A stretch of 64,000 nucleotides of DNA, from NCBI GenBank assembly GCA_949130485.1, contig OX422183.1, positions 21,297,934 to 21,361,933 of the forward strand. The letters run 5' to 3'. The notes beneath the pieces were generated by a model. It saw only the letters and a program-made list of their open reading frames with translations. It was not told the origin of the DNA and searched no databases. The position numbers and the translations under genes are program-made. Below, piece after piece: positions 11,693-23,909 of this stretch (within the stretch, counting starts at the first letter, position 1; every line of letters begins with the position of its first letter). Source of the DNA: Agelas oroides (Eukaryota > Porifera > Demospongiae > Agelasida > Agelasidae).

Positions 11693-14600
11693 TTATGACA
11701 TGTCAGCACCTCTGAGGAGCTTTGCTACATCCTCATGGCCACTTTTGACTGCCAGGTCTAGGGGAGTTCTCTGATGAAGGAAAAAAAACATTCACTTTAT
11801 CTTGACAACATAGCAGACTCTCAGGCAAGCTTAATAGTTTTGGGTTTGAAGTGATACTCATTCCCCTCAGACCAGAACTTGAATCTAATCAGCAGAAATT
11901 AACTGACATCTGGCAGGTTATTGTAGCCAGCTACATTAATTACATTTTGAGATTAATTATACATACACTATTGATGAATACTGGGCCATTTCTAAGGTAT
12001 TTTGGAATGTGACTAACTCAACTTAATATGTTGCAGTCCCGTGTAGAAATAGAAGATTATTCCATTGCGTATTTTGATTGCATTGTTGTGTTCAAAGCGC
12101 CGTATTGCTGAACTTCCGTTAAGGGCGGGGCTCATATGTGCTTCGTAGACTCATTAGGTATTCATGCATCTACGAAGCACATATGAGCCCCGCCCTTAAC
12201 GAAAGTTCAGTGATATGGCACTTCAAACACAGCGATGCAATCGAAATATACGACGGAATAATCTTTGATTTCTACACGGGACTGTCACATATACTTATCA
12301 TCACATATACATGTACAGCACTGTATATAATCTCACTCACCCCAGCAAAATTCTTGACGTTTGTATCAGCTCCCTTCTTAACAAGGGATTCTATGATGTT
12401 GACACGGCCTTCTGTAGCTGCCACATGTAGTAGAGTCATCTGACGAAGAAAAAGAAATTACGATAAAAGCGGATTCCTTCCAGGCAAGTTACTGTACAAG
12501 CTCATTTTATTGTAATTGTGCATTGATGGAGCAGTCCCAGTACTTGTGGAAAATTTTAAAATGGCACACATTTTACATATACCAAGCTGCAATATGGGTT
12601 CAAAGCTTTGTGGGCATTACTGAAGCTTCTGAGCTGAGAAAGGTTAGCAAGTCACAAATGTAGATCATATACTTACCCCATTATTATCTTTGATGTTGAT
12701 ATCAGCTCCCTTTTCAATAAGGTGTTGTACTGTGTAGTCATGGTGTTCTTTAGCTGCAACGTGTAGGGGAGTTTGCTGATAGAGGGAATGAAAATCAAAT
12801 TTAAGACAGTAACATAATATGTAGAAAGCATCTGCTTGAATTTTGTGTAGGATAGTGCAACATACTGTAGACTCTGGTTAATAAGCGCATGTGCTTATAA
12901 GTGTAAGTGGTAAGCAAATATGCGCGTAATAGAGGATATGTGCGCTAAATAAGGGATGCAATGAGAGTCACGCCCTACCGTGAGGTGGGCATGAGTGTGC
13001 AGTAGATCGTTAGACATGTTCACCTGGTATCAACGTAAAATCGGAAGGCTCCATTCTCCTCAAAGGGACCATGATTCACAGCCATTGTGTATTCAACAAA
13101 GATATGCGGGGCTCTATGCGTCGTACAGGAGAAATTTTACTAGACCTAGTAGTTCTGTTCTAAGCCACGAAGGATGTGGCTTGTGACTCGGTGTTAGCCA
13201 GAAGTGGAAAAAACCTGTGTAGCTCTTCTTTCTTTGACTTCAGGATGACCATCAAGTGTGTTGCGTGATCTTGATGCCATGGTTTTCACTCAACTGATCT
13301 TGCCGCCTTGTGTACTCTATTTAATGCACATGCACTTAATAAAGGATGCCGTGTACCATGAAGGAAGCATGCACCTAATAAATAATATGCACCTAGTAGC
13401 AAGGTGCGCATAATAACCAGAGCTTATGGTATATGAAATTGTGAGCATAATGCTATTTCTGCTCAAACCGACATAGCTACAAGCTTTAGGAGTATTACAA
13501 GGGGCAGGTGTAAAAACATGGACTCTGGACTATTAAAATGGACTAATGGACAGAATATGAACTCAACTTTGGTATCAGATTGTCAAAGTGCATACCACTG
13601 TAATGGAAGCACATTTTCCAAGAAAAGCACTAGTCACGTAAGGAGACCTCTTCACCCCAGGGAATGCTGCTTGCAGTACTAAATTACTATAGGAAGTGTA
13701 TAGGCTCTTGGAGCTTCGATAGTCTGAGCATTGCTCTGTCTGCCAGCGACTATTATCCGTACTTGTTTTGATAAGAACACGGTCTGGGTGCGCTACAATG
13801 GTCCTGCATGCAGTGACTTCACGAATGTTGCTTTGATAAGAATGCTTCCTGGTGCACTAAACAGACCCATTCTGCCCGTGACTTCGCTGTTTTGTTTTGC
13901 TAAGATCGCTTCGTGGTGTCTACTACCACGGGCTCCTCCACTAAATTGGATTCACTCAAAAATAATTAGTGCAACTACCTTCCGCATAATTGGATTAACA
14001 AAAATCGCAAGAATTGAATTTTTTCCGCTAGATTGGATCTACCATTCTATTAGAATAATGACGGTATTTGCCTCTAAGCATACGTACAAATATCCCTGTT
14101 AATTTGTGAGAAATTTTTCTTTCTTTCAGCTTCCCAAAATCTATCCATGTCTTAGGGATGAGCAGCTCGGATCATTATCGAAATATACTTAATTTGTTAT
14201 AGTCAAATATACTTACGCCATTGTGATCCTTAATGTTGACATCAGCTCCTTTGCCAACAAGGTCATTCACTATTTTAATACAGGCACCTTCGGCTGCCAC
14301 ATGCAGGGGAGTTACCTGATGAAGGGAAAGAGATTACAAAGTATGCCAGAAATTGACTGAATTCAAGGCTGATGGTGTAAATAGACCGTAGACTGGGAAA
14401 ATTCACTGTTAAAATGTTTTAGAAGTGTGGCAAAATCAAAAAAAAAATAAAACCACAAAAAACAAGTAACTATGTGTATATTAGTAGTACACAAAAATTA
14501 AAGCATAAATTATTTACCACAAATATTTATAGTATTAGTGCTGATCATGTCACCTACAGCCAATTAGGTGATTAGAATTTGGTGACTGTGCATTAGATCA

Positions 14601-17600
14601 CCTATCGCACACTTTTGTGTGTATTAAGTCATTAATGCACATTTTTTAAAGTACAATAATTTATGGAGTGATTTTCACAATGTGAGTCATAAAATACAGG
14701 CAAAATGAAGTGCATTTTGAACTGAGGGTACTAAAGCTAGCTTCTTTCGTGCACATATGTGGCAGTTCCAGGTAGAAATCCATTGCATAATTCGACCGCG
14801 TTACCGCGTTCAAAGCGCTGTAGCACAGTATTTCCAGGTGGGGCTCATACACGCTATGTACACTTATAAGGTGTTCATGCATCTTTGCAGCACATGAGCC
14901 CTGCCCTTAATGGAAGTTTTACGCTACAGCACTTCAACACAGTAATGTGGTTGAATTACGCAACGGAATAATGTTCGATTTCTACCTAGGACTGCCACAT
15001 ATGCATCTACACAGAATGGAAAGCATTTGATGTCGTCGCGAATTGAAAATGCTAAAAGCAAGCATCGTTTGCACTTAATGGGTGGATGCCAAGTCTACTA
15101 ATCACAGGTTGGCATCTAAACAGCAGGAATTCACCGACTTTTGGCAGGTTAGTGTAGTAGACTAATTTACCAAATACATTTTGGGATTATGTATACACTA
15201 ACAGTGAACATAGGAGTCTTTCTTGAGTTCCTAGGAATCAGGCTAACACAAACTCAAATCAGCAGTGACATCAGTAGTATCGTCACACTTACCCCAACAT
15301 CATCTTTGACATTGATATCAGCTCCTTGATTAATAAGGCATTCCACTGTGTATTCACGATGTTGTATAGCTGCAATATGCAGAGGAGTTTGCTGATAGAG
15401 AGAATAAAGCCAATTTGAAGACATTAATATTAGCCAACATCATTCTGAAATTGACTGACTTCATATAAACCTTTCAGACTAAATATGATATTTCAAACTG
15501 CTCCCCTGAAAAAAAAAAAACAAGTCTTGCAATCTGTTAACCTGGCATGGCATGATCTGAAGCTAAGCAATATTATAGCTTTACTATAGTGGGAATTTAA
15601 GAACCACTCAGACTGAATACTCACATATGCTTACCCCAGCGATGTCTTTGATGTTCATCTTAGCTCCTTGCCTAACAAGGCATTCTACGGTGTAGTCATG
15701 GCCTTCTTTAGCTGCAATGTGCAGAGGAGTTTGCTGATAGAGAGAATGAAACAAAGTATTAAGACAGTTAATTATAGCAATATGGATGAAGTCTTTCAGA
15801 AATTGACTTTCAGATCAATATCATCGACCTGAGTATATAATGTTGACTTGTACTGCATACATAAGTACATAGTGATGACTTTAAAGTGGTATTTACTCAA
15901 TATTACAAAAACTATAATGTAGCTTTAAAGTAGTACGTACTCATTCTACTCAGACCCAGCTGCATTTGCTATGTGGTTATTACCAGTATAACTTCAGAGC
16001 TTGAAAGCTGACAATTAAAGGGAAGGTGACTAAACAAAGCCCACACCCTGCAACTGCCCGTAATGTCTTGGTAAGGGCTGGACACCATTCTACTCTGGCA
16101 CACTCAGAATGCAAGTGCTAGCTGTAATATACTGAACTTACTACACCAATTTAATCCACTACTGTACATTGGGAAATTTTCACCGTTAAAAATTTTCGTC
16201 GGTACCCGGGAGCCGCTGCTGGGTACCACTAGCCTACCGCATGTGCCCAGTGGAAATGGAAACCGAGCAACAATTTACGGTTATGCGCATTCTAGCGCTT
16301 GCTACATACGCAGTGTCCAGAAGTTCACTTTCAGACCCGTAGAGTCAGGAGATGTATCGCACACCAGTGACAGCAGCACTCTGTGTACAGTTTCTGTCAC
16401 GTGAGCTGGCATTATAATGGTGCCTTTTGTCATACTCCAAACGTTTCAGTTATCCGAATACCCTCCGGTCCCAATGTGTTCGGATAAGTGACTTCCTACT
16501 GTATTAGCCTCATTCCCAGGCCACACGCCAGCAACAACGCAACCTTACTCATCAAAGAGGCCCTGCACATCCGCCTCTCAGAGTCAGAGCTGATCCCAGA
16601 CTGCTGGAGACCGATCCTGAGCCACATCACCACAATGACGAGCCACGTCACCACAATGACTAGCCCCGCCCATGTCACCCCACGCCAGTAAGCCGATGAC
16701 GGAACAATGGATGCTACCTAGCGTGTGACATTTCTGTTAGCTAGTTTCTGTTAGCAACTAGCTTACCTAATTTTTAGTATTTAAGAAAGCAGTATTCCTA
16801 GCGATGTATGTGCCCTGAAGAAGACTGCAGCATTGTAGTTAAAACGTTAGCATCTGATGATAATTTGATGTGAAAATTTTGTGGTTGGAACTAAAGAAAA
16901 ACTACACAATACAGTGCATGCTATTAAAACTGCAATAATATACATGTATCAATTTTGTGATATATTGCAATTCCTTTGAGTGATACACATATCAATACAT
17001 GTTTTCTTGTATTGATACATCATGTGATCGTCACATGGGGCGAGTGCTATTCATGGTAAAGTTTTTTACAGGATGGCAAGTGTTTTGGCGGGCAAAACAT
17101 GAGCTGTAGCACTACTTTAGTTATCCTGGTGGAAAGATAACCGTCATCGTGTGTCACCTGTGCACAGACAACAATCAGTTTCCATACACAGGTACATCAC
17201 AAACCCAAATAGTTGTGATAAGTGACAGGTAAGTTATCGGTGACATTGGGAACAGCATTAAGTCATGCTTAGCCTATCATGATTATAACCTGAACAATAA
17301 TTGATACAGTACTGAAGCGTATCGTTGCAGCTCTACATGGTGATGCAACAAATGGTTACAACTTTTCATGCACTGTCAAAGACAAAGAGTGGTGTTTGAC
17401 TAAGTTTGTGTCCTTTGTATGCATATCTTACATATCTTTGGCATTCCTACATATAAATTCTCAATATGCCAGCTTACCTTATTGTGATCTTGAATGTTGA
17501 TATCAGCTCCTTGGTCAACAAGGGATTTCAACATTTTAATACGGGCACCTTCAGCTGCCAAATGCAGGGGAGTTACCTGATGAAGTAAGAAACTCCATAA

Positions 17601-18725
17601 GTAACCCAGAAATTAACCAACATCAAGGCAGATTAGTGTACAAACTACATTTAATATCTCTGATGGTGATTTAAGGCACTTCAGACATATGTATGCAGCT
17701 GCAATTGGGTCTTGTGGGTATTGCTTCAGATTTCAAAGGCTAAACTGCAGAAATTGACAGAATTCTGGCAAGTTGGTGTAGTAGACCGATTTACAAATTT
17801 GCAAAACATTTTTGATTAATTATGTAACCACTATCAGTGAATGCAGGACCACTTCTCAAGTTCCTGGGATTGAGGCTAACACAAATTCAAATCAGCAGTA
17901 ACACTATAATCAGTAACACTATACCCCTTCATTATCTTTGACGTTGGGTTCAGCTCCTAGTTGCTTCACAAGGTATTCAACTGTGTAGTCATGGTGCTTT
18001 TTAGCTGCAATGTGCAGGGGAGTTTGCTAATAGAGAAAGTGAAACACATCTAAAAATGCAGTATTAATCAGAAATTGAAGGACTGTCATATAGGCTAGTG
18101 TAATAGACTATAGCGTTGAAGTTGGGGGGGGAGGGTTGGGGGAGGGGGGGTGGAGATCCCTGTTTATTCATGCACTTATTTAGTGTATTTAAATTACATG
18201 AATTTATGTGTGAATGATATTCTAAGGTTTCAATGGCATCAGTACTTGCTTAGATGACCAAAGACATGGTCACAGCTTTCACCTCTGTACTGACAAATTA
18301 TGCTTGATTTCTTCCTCCTGTATTTTTTTATTCCACTCCACCATTTTTGGTATACATGTGCTACTTTTATGTTTCTTATGATGGTGGGCCTCATCATTAT
18401 ATTCTGTTGCAATTGAATAAAACACCTTTACGTAGTGGATACTGCCACAGCTTCGGTGTGACAGACTGAATTACATCACTGTATACAAATGGTATCTCTC
18501 AATGTCTTCTTCTAATTGACTTTTGGGCATGCGATTATGACTGAAAAACAGTGGGTGTCTGGGAATGGGTCTATAACCTCAAACACAAATCAGCAGTGCT
18601 ACTACTACTGTCACAATACTTACCCCTGAACTGGAATCTTTGATGTTGATATCAGCTCCTTTATCTACAAGCTTTTTCACTTTGCTCAGGTCACCTTGTC
18701 CAGCAGCCATGTGCAGGGGAGACAG
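11693..18725 (-). CDS. Ankyrin-repeat protein gene A (one repeat per exon)
   Basis: Nine minus-strand exons were assembled, in transcription order: 18624-18725, 17925-18026, 17478-17576, 15635-15733, 15293-15391, 14217-14315, 12677-12775, 12341-12439 and 11693-11770. Internal exons are 99 or 102 nt, begin and end in phase 0, and each encodes exactly one ankyrin repeat starting at the TPLH motif (QTPLHIAAKEGHDYTVECL, then GADINIKD-type hairpin residues). The last exon is 78 nt: a capping half-repeat RTPLDLAVKSGHEDVAKLL, then a TAA stop at 11693-11695. Acceptors are all (C/T)AG and donors mostly GTAAGT or GTAAGC. The 5' exon(s) with the start codon were not identified. Ankyrin stacks are protein-binding scaffolds; no catalytic domain is seen, so the partner is unknown. 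Confidence 0.8.
12034..12284. mobile_element. ~250-bp palindromic MITE, copy 1 (intron of ankyrin gene A)
   Basis: The whole element is an imperfect palindrome. It begins CAGTCCCGTGTAGAAAT and ends with the reverse complement, with a central arm AAGGGCGGGGCTCATATGTG repeated inverted about 60 bp away. It lies in the last intron-rich part of the ankyrin array. Homologous copies are at 14761-14996, 20961-21186 and 28941-29190. Confidence 0.75.
12873..13421. mobile_element. ~550-bp element with CTCTGGTTA-type inverted ends
   Basis: CTCTGGTTAATAAGCGCA near 12873 is matched by TGCGCATAATAACCAGAG near 13404-13421. The interior repeats shorter GCGCATAATAA-like pieces. No coding frame. It sits in an intron of ankyrin gene A. 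Confidence 0.55.
14761..14996. mobile_element. ~240-bp palindromic MITE, copy 2 (intron of ankyrin gene A)
   Basis: The ends GGCAGTTCCAGGTAGAAAT and ATTTCTACCTAGGACTGCC are inverted, and the centre has the GGGGCTCATA / TGAGCCCTGCCC pairing seen in copy 1. It is more diverged than copy 1. Confidence 0.65.
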
Positions 18726-20550
18726 CTAATGAAGACAGTAAAGTTTGTCACAAAACAGAAAAGCAAAAACTTTTCATTCCATTGTTTTTAACTGTTGGTC
18801 TACACTCTATGTCACATGATCGAGTGACAGAGTGTAGACCACTTGATTGAATGTAAACCCACATATGCAGTTGCACAATTGACAATACATGTACCGTAAT
18901 TATTCAGATACTATGTATGATCCAATTTAACGTTAGAAATTCGATTTCAGGAATTTATCATGAATCTAATGCTACATAAGCTGGAGTCTTAGCTAGTGTA
19001 AGATAGTGACTGAAGCCAATCTTTGTGGCCTTCCTACCTGACTGAACCAACTTTCATTCTCACAAACAGGTGTACTGTCTTCATAGTTCGGCAAAGTCTG
19101 TGCACAATTCCATGATAAACAAAACAACTATACACTTATATAGCTATGCTTGGTGCAACCCGCTTCATTGGTTGCAGAGTTCGGCAATGTATGTACACAA
19201 TTTGAGGAAAAGCCAGCTGTACACTTACCTAGGTAGCACAGGACACTTGGTACTGCCTTCATCGGTTATAGAGTTCATTGGGGTCTGTTCACAATTCTAG
19301 GAAAAACCAGCCATACACTTACCTAGCTTAAGAGAGCAGGCCTTCGTGTGTTCACTTATTGTGATTCTTATGCAACGTAAGGTCTAATTTTACGTAAGAA
19401 ATTCAATTTCACAAATGTATGATGAATCCAATCTAACGTAAGGTCCCAACCTAATTATTTTTTAAGCTTACGTATAGTATTTGAGGTAGTTGTGTTCTGG
19501 CAGGAACTATTTTGCTTAAGCTTCTTTCTATTCCGACAACAAATACAGAGAAGGTTTGAGAAAAGCCTGGGAAACTTGGTATTTAGTTTTGGAAGCCATT
19601 CTCCAAGGGTGTCTCTAATTGCTGGAATGGAATATGGAATGGAACGGTGGAATGGAAAATGGAATGGAACGGTGAATGTATATAGTTACAGCTAACTCGT
19701 GTAACTGGCACTGTTCTTCAAGGTTGAGCTAGCTACTATGTGTCTAGGGCTCTTATCTCACCACAGAGGCTGTATGAGCAAGTCCAGTGCATGTTGCCAG
19801 CATTCTTCCTTGTCTGGTATCATGATGTCACGGTCAGAAAACTCGGGGTCCCCGGAGACTAGCTACAGTATCATGCATAGGAGCCACGCTTACTACTGTC
19901 AAGGAAGGCTGGTACTAAGGTTGTGAGACCTAGGAGTGACCGAGGATCGAGTTGCACAGACGAAGACCGAAGCGAAGAGACTGAGGATCGAGCACTAATT
20001 TCTGCCATCACATTCAAGTTTGTCCACAAAGACTATAACTATACTACCATAGTCTTGCGTAGCCAGGCCCTTGTTTTTCGTTCGAGAGTCTGGGTTTGCA
20101 AGACTACAGTAACAAAGCATCTGATGATGAGCCAGCAATGGTACCATGCGCTTGGATATAGAAGCATGACTGTGGGCAATGCCGTACTTGCTCATAAAGC
20201 TTCTGTGTTGCGATAACAGCCCTAGAGATACACTAGGTAGTTCAACCTAGACTGAGCAGCGCCAGTTCACTGTTCCATTCCATTTTCCATTCCATCGTTC
20301 CGTTCCATATTCCAGTCCAGTGATTAGAGACACCCATTCTCCAACTGGCTGTAGGCAGTCAGATTGCCAAATCAGTGAGACTTTTGACTCTTGATTGGTT
20401 TGTGTAAATTCAACAATAACGTGCCGAACTGCCAGGCAGTGCTGTCTAATTCCATCATATCGACCATAAAGCTCTTGCAACCAAATGAGCATAATCCTGT
20501 CAGGTAAGTTTACGTATTTGTTTGCCCATGTCACATGCAATTTTATGTTC
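18726..20550. other. Interval upstream of ankyrin gene A
   Basis: The missing 5' exon(s) of ankyrin gene A should lie here or further right, but no start exon could be supported. A perfect hairpin (GGTCTACACTCT ... AGAGTGTAGACC) occupies 18797-18840. 19607-20335 is bounded by an inverted repeat (next entry). Confidence 0.4.
19607..20335. mobile_element. ~730-bp inverted-repeat element with TGGAATGG-rich arms
   Basis: GGGTGTCTCTAAT followed by a TGGAATGG-rich stretch at 19607-19675 is matched in reverse complement at 20265-20335. The interior holds a smaller pair, AGTCTTGCGTAGCCAGGCCC and GGGTTTGCAAGACTA (about 20050-20106), of the TAGTCTTGC end family. No transposase frame. Confidence 0.6.
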
Positions 20551-20551
20551 T

Positions 20552-20785
20552 TCTCACATAATAAATTTATGTTCATTCTACTTCTCACATAATAAATTTA
20601 TGTTCATTCTACTTCTCACATAATAAATTTATGTTCATTCTACTTCTCACATAATAAATTTATGTTCATTCTACTTCTCACATAATAAATTTATGTTCAT
20701 TCTACTTCTTACATAATAAATTTATGTTCATTCTACTTCTTACATAATAAATTTATGTTCATTCTACTTCTTACATAATAAATTT
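20552..20785. repeat. 31-bp AT-rich minisatellite, about 7.5 copies
   Basis: The unit TTCTCACATAATAAATTTAT plus GTTCATTCTAC repeats head to tail, nearly identical between copies. The last few units change CTCAC to CTTAC. Each unit contains the short palindrome ATAAATTTAT. Confidence 0.85.
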
Positions 20786-20960
20786 CACTTTTTCCTTTGA
20801 TTTTTTGTTGTTGTTATCAGGTCCATAACACTTCAAATGTTACTGGTACCCTTCAGACTGCTGTACATGCTTCCCATGACAAAATAATCAGAAAAGTGTC
20901 AGACGTACATTATGTATACACCTATAGTAGGGGAAAGGCCAACCTAGATAAACACATTAT

Positions 20961-21186
20961 GTGACAATCCTGTGTAGATATTTTGATCACATCACTGTGT
21001 TTAAAGTGCCGTATCATTGAACTTCCGTTAAGGGTGGGGCTCTTACGTGCTTTGTAGATCATGAATATCTAATAAATCTATGAAGAGTGTTTGAACCCCG
21101 CCCTAAACAGAACTTCAGCGATATGGAGGTTTGAACGCAGCGATGCGATTGAAATATGCAACGGAATAACCTTCAATTTCACCACA
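20961..21186. mobile_element. Palindromic MITE, copy 3
   Basis: It shares with copies 1, 2 and 4 the segments GAACTTCCGTTAAGGGTGGG and AACGGAATAA, and the inverted CCCCGCCCT arm. Ends are eroded. Confidence 0.6.
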
Positions 21187-21383
21187 TATTATACCAGCAA
21201 AAACAGTCCATGAGCTATATAAAGAATGCACACACGTGGACAATAGAATAGCTACCATAGTACATAAGTATCTTACTTGAAATATTGATACGTGTACACA
21301 ACTTGTAAACTAGAAAGCATGGATAGTGGCTACTTTGGTAGCCGAAGTTGATTTCTGCTTCCTGCATGAAAATGCCCCTTTAA

Positions 21384-21639
21384 GGTGGCACAGTACCCTG
21401 GATTTTTAAGGTCAACAAACCTGGAATCCAAGCTGATAGACTTCTTTGTCTTGTTAAAATTTTAGCGCACAGTCCGTTTTGAGAGTCTCAAACCGTTCAC
21501 GGTCCGTAAAATTGGGGATTTTCCCCGTTTCCTGTCGGCATTGCCATCCAATAATCAGTTTATAATTAAGTTAGTTAAGATGTGGCCTGGCGGCACCCTT
21601 CATGTGGTGGTCGGAACTTTGAAAATAAGCTTAGATCGA

Positions 21640-21674
<35 letters not shown>

Positions 21675-22401
21675 AGGAGTTTAGTAGAGTGCTGTAGTGT
21701 CAGTAGCTGTGAGTAGTGCGTAATGTCTGCTTGTGAAAGCAAGCTTGCGTCTAGAAGAAGCAGAAAGGCCACAGTGGCCAAGACTGTGTTTGTTGAGTAG
21801 GCCCAGGTCTCGCGGCCGTATGCCTAGCCTAGTTGGTGACCGTGGCCAGGTGCTTCAAGTGCTGGGATGGGCTTTAACTAGAATACGCAATTTATCGTTG
21901 GTGCTACAGTCTGACAGCCAAGGGAGCTGAACGGTGGCTGTGTGTGGAACAGAGCCGTGAGTTGTTTAGCGACATAAGGGAGAGAGGTGGGGCTAGTAAT
22001 GCTTGCTTCCACTCGTGAATGAGCCCCTCCTGTAGACAAGCTGTGAATTTTTTAAAATGTGCATTCATTTTGGTGCAGTCAAAGTTGTCCATTCCAAGAG
22101 TAGTGACAAACATGAGTCTAGCCTGACTTTGAGAGTAGCTTTGAACAAAAGCTGGCATAGATTGTTTTGAGATACATTGGTGGTTGGGACGCTACTTACA
22201 GTGAGCGTGTAGATGCGTCCATCGAGTGGCAATTTGGGGTTCATGAATATATTAATGAGCTACTAAAACCCTTTTTAAAATTAGGCAAAGCAAGATCGCC
22301 CTAAAGCAAACCCTAATCCTGGAACTAGGAGTAACCCTGGTCCTGACTGTAACTCAGGTTTATATTTTTGTTAACCTCCGCCGAGTGACGACTGTGCCAC
22401 C
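21384..22401 (-). mobile_element. TTAA-flanked ~1 kb non-autonomous DNA element, copy 2
   Basis: It is flanked by TTAA at 21380-21383 and 22402-22405. The terminal inverted repeats are perfect over GGTGGCACAGT. It is homologous end to end with 6017-7023 in the opposite orientation, including a long poly-A tract (about 21642-21672) and a minus-strand 84-codon frame at 21904-22158 that matches the frame in copy 1 with few substitutions. The better-preserved ends suggest a younger insertion than copy 1. Confidence 0.8.
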
Positions 22402-22405
22402 TTAA

Positions 22406-22515
22406 AACCCTAAGCCTAGCCCTAGCCCTAACCCTAGTTTGCCTTAACCCTAAAATTCCTAACCCTAATCCCATTAACCCTAATCTTCCTAACCCTAAGT
22501 GAGCCCTAAGTGAGC
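22406..22515. repeat. Degenerate telomere-like (CCCTAA)n tract
   Basis: Multiple CCCTAA / CCCTAG / CCCTAATC units lie directly next to the right TTAA of the element at 21384-22401. Two more diverged TTAGGG-like units lie inside copy 1 at 6098-6120. The tract is interstitial and degenerate, not a chromosome end. Confidence 0.6.
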
Positions 22516-23094
22516 CTATGAATCTAATTAAAGCCTGCAGAGCTCTAAAATCTGGAGTGTTTCTGTCCATGTCATGAATATTAATAAGTTGGCTTTAACT
22601 AAACCTCAGCATTACCCATGAACAACCCTGGGTTCAGTCAGCTGTCCAATGGGAGGGTTAGGGTATGCTGACTCTCATGAACCTCATTATTGATCTTCTG
22701 CTGAAACACTGGCAGCTTGGCTTGGGGTTGAAAGGAATGGGTTAATGATGTTGAATATTTATGAGTATGCTCTAAGCCTTTCATAGACTCAAACCTGAAC
22801 AGAACTGGGATATGAACCTCATTAACCCTCTTTGGATACTTGTGATCAATGAATCTCATTAAAGGCATGTAATTCCGGCTGGAAGTCAGGCAATATCTCT
22901 CCTCATGCATATTAATAGGTTGAATTTAGCTAGCTCTGTGTGGCACCCCTAGGCAACATTCCATTCATTGGTCCTCAAGAATATGATTAGTGGTGTCATG
23001 TTTGTTCTGTGGTAGCACTGGATTGGGTTGACTTGACAAATGTGACATGTTGAATATTCATAGTTCAGTTATGTGCAGCATCTTAAGTGTTAAA

Positions 23095-23909
23095 GTCACA
23101 AAAAAGTTTTCTGAATGAAAACAAGTGCATGTAGGGATGGAACCCTCAAAAACCAACCAAACTAGATGGGAATGACACCACAACAATTTCACACCATCCC
23201 TACATCTTGTGCCATTTTGCCAACTATGCTTTGTGTTTGTTAGTTGTGTTCATAGGAGGGTTGTGGAAGGCAGTGGGATGGGTAGTGCTGGGTGTGGAGT
23301 GCATGTTGATGTGCATGGGGGGTGAGTTATGTTGTGGGTGACTGTGATGTAGTTGCTATGCTGAGAATGGCAGGTATGGTCTGTCTTGAATTAGTCTTGC
23401 AAGCCAGACCCTTTCTGCGCAGCACTGATCGCTTTCAGTACGCGGCACACAGAGGGAAGAAGTTTGATGTTTGGATTTACAATTTCACTTCAAAGCATTT
23501 ATGACGATTCTTAGTGCCTTCCTCTGCGTGCCGATACTGAAAGCGATCTGCACTGTGGAACGGAAAGGGTCTGGCTTGTGAGACTAGTCTTGAATGCAGA
23601 AACTGTCGAGTGCATGAGCTGGGTCTGTTGGAGTAAGTTATGGTGTGAAATTTTATTGCTGCTGAACATGGCAGATATGGATTGTCTTTATGTAAAAGGC
23701 TGTGGAATGAGCAGCGCTAACTACAGCTACTATTCATTTAGTGGGTGTGAATAGGCTAGAGAGTTTACTGGTGTGCATAGTTGGCAAAATGGCACAAGAT
23801 GTAGGGATGGTGTGAAATTGTTGTGGTGTCATTCCCATCTAGTTTGGTTGGTTTTTGAGGGTTCCATCCCTACATGCACTTGTTTTCATTCAGAAAACTT
23901 TTTTGTGAC
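23095..23909. mobile_element. 815-bp fold-back element with 132-bp arms and a nested element
   Basis: Arms 23095-23226 and 23778-23909 are reverse complements with very few differences. Each contains GTAGGGATGG and CCATCCCTAC. The ~550-bp loop holds a second, TA-bounded inverted-repeat element at 23392-23586 with ends TAGTCTTGCAAGCCAGACCC and its complement. No transposase frame. Confidence 0.8.

Noticed and set aside
13731-14102. Plus 123-codon frame as a gene
   Set aside because: It lies in an intron of ankyrin gene A on the opposite strand, with no family resemblance or splice context.
16430-16500. TTATCCGAATA / TTCGGATAAG pair as a pogo-type transposon end
   Set aside because: Only a single short inverted pair was visible, with no second end at element distance that I could support.
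20552-20785. Replication origin or matrix attachment site from the AT-rich repeat
   Set aside because: AT-richness and tandem structure alone are not evidence of origin function.
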